Positions 59,642 to 64,000 of a DNA stretch of 64,000 nucleotides are shown piece by piece; position 1 is the stretch's first letter; each line of letters begins with the position of its first letter. The stretch covers positions 7,999 through 71,998 of the forward strand of contig DASQFI010000031.1 in the NCBI GenBank assembly GCA_035633215.1, in the 5' to 3' direction. Under the pieces are notes generated by a model, which was not told where the DNA came from, searched no databases, and saw only the letters and a list, made by a program, of their open reading frames with translations. This DNA comes from DASQFI01 sp035633215. Lineage in GTDB: Bacteria; Acidobacteriota; Vicinamibacteria; Vicinamibacterales; SCN-69-37. Both the position numbers and the translations under genes were made by a program.

Positions 59642-59907
59642 AACGGTTCCCTTCTGGCCTGATCGAAGGCTTCCCGGCCGCGATCGACCGCCGAGCTGAT
59701 CGTCTCGCGCTGCCGGTCGATGAACTCGCGCCCCTGCTTGGCGATCGCCTCGGCACGATCGCGCCCTTCGCGCGCCTTCTCGGCCAGCTTCTTCCTCGTC
59801 TCCTCGCCGGACGTCGGCGCATAGAGCAGCGCGATGGCCGCGCCCACGATGGCGCCCAGCGTAAACGCCACCAGCACCGTGCCCGCAGAACTGTTGTTGT
59901 CCGACAT
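59638..59907 (-). CDS. YtxH domain protein
   Basis: The 89-residue protein matches YtxH: a glycine-rich helix (AFTLGAIVGAAIALLYAPTSGEETRKKL) followed by a charged helix with GREFIDRQRETISSAVDRGREAF. These small proteins are stress-related and linked to the membrane. It is 17 bases downstream of mlaD and overlaps the DUF948-like gene by 4 bases. Confidence 0.9.
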   Translation of the reverse strand: MSDNNSSAGTVLVAFTLGAIVGAAIALLYAPTSGEETRKKLAEKAREGRDRAEAIAKQGREFIDRQRETISSAVDRGREAFDQARREPL

Positions 59908-59924
59908 GACACCCTCCCCGAACG

Positions 59925-60962
59925 TCAGAAGATGCTGACGCTCACTCGCAGGAATTTCTTCGGATCTTTTCGAATGTCCGCCAGCAGCGCCCGCAGCTCG
60001 CCGACGGCCCGGTTCATGTTCTCATAAAGCTCCCGGTCCCGCAGCAGCTGCCCCGCCGTGCCCTGGCCGGCATTGAGATTCGCGACGATCTGATCGACCC
60101 GCCCCGCCGTGCTGTTCAGCCGATCGTAGAGCTCGCGATCCGTGAGCAACCGGCCCGCGGTGCCCTCGCCGCCCTTGAGCCTCGCCGTGATCTGATCGAG
60201 GTTCGCGGTCGTGCTCGAGAGAGATTTTGCGACCGATTCGTCGTTGAGGAGCCGGCCCAGCGATCCTTCGCCCTTGTTGATCCGCGCAGTCATCGTCTGC
60301 AGGTTCTCGAGCGACGTCTTGAGGGACTGGTACGCGGCCGGATCCTTCACGAGGGCCCCGAGCGTTCCCCGGCCCTGGTTGAGCTCCTGCGTCACGGCGG
60401 CAGCCGACTCGACGAACTGCTGCAGCTCGTTGTAGACCGCATCGTCCGTCAGGAGCTTGCCCATCGTCCCGCGACCCGCGCGCAGGTCGGTGATCAGGCG
60501 ATCGACATTCTCGAGACTGGTCGACACCTGGCCCTGAAGGTCGCTCAGCCCGCTGCCCGTCCCCGATTTCACGTATTGCCAATCGGCAAGCGGCGTGCCG
60601 GTCGTCGCCGCCCGGATCTCGACCATCGACTCGCCGAGCAGGCTCAGCGAGCCGATCGACGCGACGGAATCGGAGGTGATGAGATTCCGGACTTCCTTCC
60701 GAACCTCAATCGCGACGTCCAGCTCGGCGCCGGAGAACTCGACGGCCGTCACCGTGCCGACCTCCTTGCCGCTCAACCGCACCACCGCGCCTTCCTTGAG
60801 GCCGGCCGCGTCGCGAAAGCGCGTCTTCAGCGGGTACCGCTGCCAGGTAAACCCGCCCTCCCCGCTGAGCGCCAGGATCATCAGAATCACCAAAGCGACC
60901 GCCACGACGCCGACGATGCCGAGCTTGACCTCGGACCAGGCGATGGAGCGTGTGCGTGGCAT
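59925..60962 (-). CDS. mlaD: MlaD-type MCE family protein with tandem C-terminal repeats
   Basis: The 345-residue protein has an N-terminal anchor (about residues 15-34) and an MCE domain (about 40-125) of the lipid-shuttling type. The C-terminal half has five repeats of about 36-43 residues based on GxGTxGxLLxDxxxYxxL (RGTMGKLLTDD, RGTLGALVKDP, EGSLGRLLNDE, EGTAGRLLTDR, QGTAGQLLRDR). Standard MlaD is about 180 residues and lacks this repeat tail. It works with mlaE and mlaF in phospholipid transport and ends at 59925, 17 bases before YtxH. Confidence 0.93.
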   Translation of the reverse strand: MPRTRSIAWSEVKLGIVGVVAVALVILMILALSGEGGFTWQRYPLKTRFRDAAGLKEGAVVRLSGKEVGTVTAVEFSGAELDVAIEVRKEVRNLITSDSVASIGSLSLLGESMVEIRAATTGTPLADWQYVKSGTGSGLSDLQGQVSTSLENVDRLITDLRAGRGTMGKLLTDDAVYNELQQFVESAAAVTQELNQGRGTLGALVKDPAAYQSLKTSLENLQTMTARINKGEGSLGRLLNDESVAKSLSSTTANLDQITARLKGGEGTAGRLLTDRELYDRLNSTAGRVDQIVANLNAGQGTAGQLLRDRELYENMNRAVGELRALLADIRKDPKKFLRVSVSIF

Positions 60963-60974
60963 GTGTCTCTCCCG

Positions 60975-61790
60975 CTACGCGAGGAACGACCGCAAGTACG
61001 GGTCGTCCGATCCCCGCAGCTCGTCGGCCCGTCCCTCGAAATGGATGTGGCCGTCCTTCAGCATGATGAACGCGATCTCGTCGGCCTTGGCCGGCGACGC
61101 CGGGACGAAGTCCGGCTCGCCGCCCCGCTGGACGGCTTCATGGGTCGCGACGTAGAACGCGTCCCGCAGTTGGTGGGTGACGATGATCGAGCTCACCTCT
61201 TCGAGATCCCGCAGCTTGATGATTTCGTCGTCGATCGTGAGCGCCGTGATCGGATCGAGCCCCGTCGTCGGCTCGTCGTAGAGCAGGATTTCCGGTTTTG
61301 ACGTGAGCGCGCGTGCGATTGCGACCCGCCGCCGCTGGCCGCCGGACAGCTCCGACGGCATGCGGTCGCCGTATTCGTCCAGGCCGACGTACCCCAGCAC
61401 TTCCTGGACCCGCGTGTCCACCTGGTCGAGCGGCAGATCGGTCTCTTCGTACAGGCGGTACCCGACGTTCTCCCGCACGGTGAACGAATCGAAGAGCGCG
61501 CCCTCCTGAAACACCATACCCAGCCGGGCGCGCACGGCCATGAGTTCGCTCTCCTCCATCGCGTGCACTTCATGTCCGTTCACGACAATGCGCCCGGCAT
61601 CGGGCTTGAGCAGACCGAGGATCAGCCGCAGGATCGTCGATTTGCCGGCGCCGCTCGCGCCCAGGATGATCTTCATCCGGCCGGGCAGCAGCGTGAAGCT
61701 GATCCCGTCGAGGATCACCTTGTCGTCGAACGCGAGCGACACCCGGTCGAACGCGATGACCGGCGTCGTCTCGTGACTGCGGTCCTTCAC
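60975..61790 (-). CDS. mlaF: MlaF-type ABC ATPase
   Basis: The 271-residue ATPase has Walker A GASGAGKST, signature LSGGQRRRVAIARAL, Walker B LLYDEPTTGLDPITA and the switch His in VTHQL. It powers the Mla lipid transporter. GTG 61790 fits the family N-terminus. It lies 12 bases before mlaD and 169 bases after mlaE, where a REP-like cluster has inserted between them. Confidence 0.94.
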   Translation of the reverse strand: MKDRSHETTPVIAFDRVSLAFDDKVILDGISFTLLPGRMKIILGASGAGKSTILRLILGLLKPDAGRIVVNGHEVHAMEESELMAVRARLGMVFQEGALFDSFTVRENVGYRLYEETDLPLDQVDTRVQEVLGYVGLDEYGDRMPSELSGGQRRRVAIARALTSKPEILLYDEPTTGLDPITALTIDDEIIKLRDLEEVSSIIVTHQLRDAFYVATHEAVQRGGEPDFVPASPAKADEIAFIMLKDGHIHFEGRADELRGSDDPYLRSFLA

Positions 61791-61851
61791 GGGCGTCGTG
61801 CGCAGCGAGCGTTCAGGCGGCGACGTGGTCGGAATAATCGGCTCCTGCAGG

Positions 61852-61957
61852 TGTAGGGCGGGGCTTCAGCCCCGCCACCCGCGCCGGCCCTGACCATCTC
61901 CGCCAAGGCTACGGTGGTCCGCCGTAGCTTTAGCGAAGGCGGAAGGGCCGGCCTACA
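61852..61957. repeat. paired GTAG-headed REP-like hairpins (BIME-like)
   Basis: On the plus strand TGTAGG starts a hairpin GGCGGGGCT/AGCCCCGCC (61857-61876). On the minus strand another TGTAGG (61957) starts a nested hairpin: AGGGCCGGC pairs with GCCGGCCCT (61883-61891) and inner TCCGCC with GGCGGA. The two face each other over 106 bases between mlaE and mlaF. They resemble RAYT-type REP/BIME units. The rest of 61791-61959 holds nothing else. Confidence 0.75.
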
Positions 61958-61959
61958 TC

Positions 61960-62733
61960 TCAGTACATCAACGTGATGAGCAGCTTCGTCAAGAAAAAGT
62001 CCAGCGCCAGCACCGCGACCGACGCGCTCACCACGGCATTCGTCGTCGCGCGGCCCACGCCCTGGGTGCCGCCCGTGGCGCGCAGCCCCACATGGCAGCC
62101 GATGCTGACGAGCGCGAATCCCAGCACGACCGGCTTGATGATGCCCATCCAGATATCGTCGGCGTACAGACCCGCGACCACATTGTTCCAGTACACGCTG
62201 TACGCGACGCCCAGCTGGAACTTCGAGATGATCGCGCCGCCCAGCATCCCGAGAGCGTCGGCCAGGATCGTGAGGATCGGCACCATGATCGTGCCGGCCA
62301 CGACGCGCGGCACGACCAGTTTGCGGATCGGATCCGTGCCGAGCGCGCGGAGCGCGGCGATCTGATCGGTCACCATCATCGAGCCCAGCTCGGCCGCGAT
62401 CCCCGATCCGACGCGGCCCGTCACCATCAGCGCCGTGAGCACGGGACCCAGTTCCTTGACCATCGACGCGCTGACGAGCCGGCCGACGACGGGCCGCGCG
62501 CCGAACTGATCCAGCGTCATCCCCGACTGCAGCGCCAGCACCATGCCGGTGAAGGTGCCGGTGAGAAACACGACCGTGAGCGATCCGATGCCGATCGCGT
62601 CGAGCTGCTCGACGATGTCGCGGCCGTAGATCGGCCGGGTGACGAGCCCCGAGCCGACCCGGCCGACGAGTCGCAGGTAGTCCTGAAACTCGAGGAGGGC
62701 GCGCTTCAGCCACTCGGACACGAGACGGACCAT
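61960..62733 (-). CDS. mlaE: MlaE-type ABC permease
   Basis: The 257-residue permease has the MlaE core (GRVGSGIAAELGSMMVTDQIAALRALGTDPIRKLVVPRVVA) and about five or six membrane helices. It is the channel of the Mla phospholipid transporter. It follows uvrB by 1 base, an unusual neighbour, and is separated from mlaF by REP-like repeats. The ATG start fits the family. Confidence 0.95.
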   Translation of the reverse strand: MVRLVSEWLKRALLEFQDYLRLVGRVGSGLVTRPIYGRDIVEQLDAIGIGSLTVVFLTGTFTGMVLALQSGMTLDQFGARPVVGRLVSASMVKELGPVLTALMVTGRVGSGIAAELGSMMVTDQIAALRALGTDPIRKLVVPRVVAGTIMVPILTILADALGMLGGAIISKFQLGVAYSVYWNNVVAGLYADDIWMGIIKPVVLGFALVSIGCHVGLRATGGTQGVGRATTNAVVSASVAVLALDFFLTKLLITLMY

Positions 62734-62734
62734 G

Positions 62735-64000
62735 CTAGCGCCGCCCCGACGGCGTCAGCACGAGGTCCGGGTTCCGCAGCCGCCGCAGGCGGTCGCGGAT
62801 GTCGGCGGCGCGCTCGAACTCCAGGTTGCCCGCCGCCTCGCGCATCTCGCGCTCGAGCCCCGCGATGAACGTGTCGAGCTCGGCCTGCGTCCGGAACTGG
62901 TCGCGCTCGTCGGCGGCCTTCGGAATCGTGACGTAGTCCCGCTCGTACACGCTCGACAGCACGTCGTCGATGTTCTTGACGATCGACGCGGGCGTGATGC
63001 CGTGCGTCGTGTTGTAGGCCTCCTGCACGCGGCGCCGGCGGTCGGTCTCCTCGACCGCGCGTTTCATCGAGTCGGTCTGCACGTCGGCGTAGAGAATGGC
63101 GCGGCCGTGAACGTTGCGCGCCGCGCGCCCGATGGTCTGAATGAGCGCGCCCGAGGAGCGCAGGAACCCCTCCTTGTCGGCGTCGAGGATCGCGACTAAC
63201 GAGACTTCAGGCAAATCCAGCCCTTCGCGCAACAGGTTGATGCCGATGAGGACGTCGAACGCCCCCAGCCGCAGGTCGCGCAGGATCTGGACGCGCTCCA
63301 GCGTGTCGATATCCGAATGCAAGTACCGGACCCGGACGCCGAGCTCCTGGTAGTAGGTCGTCAGGTCCTCGGCCATCCGCTTCGTGAGCGTCGTGACCAG
63401 GACGCGCTCGCCCGCGCCCGCCACTTCCCGGATCTCGCCCAGCAGGTCGTCGATCTGGCCTCCCACGGGACGGACCAGGATCGTGGGATCGACCAGTCCG
63501 GTCGGCCGAATAATCTGCTCGACGATGACCCCGCCTGACTTGCGGAGCTCGTACGGTCCGGGAGTGGCGCTCACGTACACCACTTGTCCCACGCGGCCTT
63601 CCCACTCCTCGAAGTTCAGCGGCCGGTTGTCGAGCGCCGACGGCAGCCGGAAGCCGTGTTCGACGAGCACTTCCTTCCGCGATCGGTCGCCGTGGTACAT
63701 CCCGCGGACCTGTGGAACGGTCTGGTGGCTTTCGTCCGCGATGATGACCGCGTCGCCCGGCAGGTAGTCGAGCAGCGTCGGCGGCGGCTCGCCCGGCAGC
63801 CGGCCGGAGAGATGCCGCGAGTAGTTCTCGATCCCGTGGCAATACCCGATCTCTTTGATCATCTCGAGGTCGAACATCGTCCGCTGGTGCAGCCGATGGG
63901 CTTCGAGCACGCGACCGGCGCCCTCGAGCTCGGCGAGCCGTCCGGTCAGCTCCTCCTTGATCGCCGTCATCGCGTACTTCGTCCGGGCACGCGGCGTGAC
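62735..64000 (-). CDS. uvrB: excinuclease ABC subunit B (5' part outside the window)
   Basis: The frame is open to the right edge and encodes 421 residues of UvrB from the middle to the C-terminus: VTPRARTKYAMTAIKEEL (edge), YCHGIENYSRHL, IADESHQTVPQVRGMY, RPTGLVDP, HSDIDTLERVQILRDLRLG, INLLREGLDLPEVSLVAILDADKEGFLRS, QTIGRAARN and a C-terminal UVR domain (DTFIAGLEREMREAAGNLEFERAADIRDRLRRL). UvrB verifies damage in nucleotide excision repair. It is the promoter-proximal gene visible in the leftward mla operon. Confidence 0.96.
   Translation of the reverse strand, partial: VTPRARTKYAMTAIKEELTGRLAELEGAGRVLEAHRLHQRTMFDLEMIKEIGYCHGIENYSRHLSGRLPGEPPPTLLDYLPGDAVIIADESHQTVPQVRGMYHGDRSRKEVLVEHGFRLPSALDNRPLNFEEWEGRVGQVVYVSATPGPYELRKSGGVIVEQIIRPTGLVDPTILVRPVGGQIDDLLGEIREVAGAGERVLVTTLTKRMAEDLTTYYQELGVRVRYLHSDIDTLERVQILRDLRLGAFDVLIGINLLREGLDLPEVSLVAILDADKEGFLRSSGALIQTIGRAARNVHGRAILYADVQTDSMKRAVEETDRRRRVQEAYNTTHGITPASIVKNIDDVLSSVYERDYVTIPKAADERDQFRTQAELDTFIAGLEREMREAAGNLEFERAADIRDRLRRLRNPDLVLTPSGRR

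Overview
The window is a high-GC (roughly 65%) bacterial chromosome segment with no phage, conjugation or transposase genes. The gene content points to Acidobacteriota, probably Vicinamibacteria. The markers are two PadR regulator plus ADOP-type MacB/FtsX permease pairs, an Oar-like TonB-dependent receptor, two Hanks-type kinases with unusual fusions, many secreted hydrolases, several BACON-type repeats and many hairpin repeats between genes. This placement is inferred from gene families, not from a marker gene. Both edges cut genes: a kinase-hydrolase fusion on the left and uvrB on the right.

Region by region: 1-4.8 kb holds a kinase/hydrolase fusion, a subclass B3 metallo-beta-lactamase, a DinB protein and a Tat-type lipoprotein amidase. 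4.8-7.9 kb is a PadR-ADOP pair read leftward. 7.9-13.7 kb is a mixed stretch: VOC protein, esterase, GNAT, a MarR gene under a 26-bp palindrome, a GNAT pseudogene, a tyrosine phosphatase, a lipoprotein, an SRPBCC protein, YciH/SUI1 and a class D beta-lactamase. 13.8-18.6 kb holds an NHL-repeat protein, an esterase, a frameshifted HXXEE gene, a small barrel protein behind a candidate sigma-54 promoter, and lipoproteins. 18.6-25.9 kb holds a CrtI-like oxidoreductase diverging from a lipase-maturation-factor-like protein, a lipoprotein and an AlgI/AlgJ-like acyl-transfer pair. 26.2-31.1 kb is an Oar-type receptor followed by a secreted propeller protein, closed by a strong terminator. 31.2-38.2 kb has a 1285-residue kinase-TPR protein diverging from the second PadR-ADOP pair.

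38.5-42.8 kb is a tight three-gene set: a lipoprotein with seven BACON-like repeats, a beta-barrel protein and a single-pass proline-rich membrane protein. It looks like an undescribed envelope assembly. 42.9-49.2 kb holds a flavodoxin-less sulfite-reductase-like diaphorase, an ABC-2 exporter with a DUF2207 protein, rsgA and an ankyrin protein. 49.4-52.3 kb is an adaptor, an ABC ATPase and a Fis-type response regulator with no permease or sensor kinase. 52.3-57.4 kb is nucleoside and pentose salvage: mtaD-like, hpt, rpiB-like and deoC leftward; upp and a citryl-CoA-lyase-like gene rightward. The rpiB-like and deoC genes carry N-terminal extensions that resemble those of bacterial microcompartment enzymes. 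57.4-64 kb holds an XRE/VWA pair, tRNA-Val(CAC) and the operon uvrB-mlaE-mlaF-mlaD-ytxH-DUF948.

Regulation is visible in several places as perfect palindromes on promoters or start codons (PadR, MarR, XRE). The intergenic DNA carries at least three classes of hairpin repeat: GTAG-headed REP-like units, a CTAGWGCCGTTCYMACTT-bounded element seen twice, and a 40-bp repeat present in two direct copies and one inverted copy.
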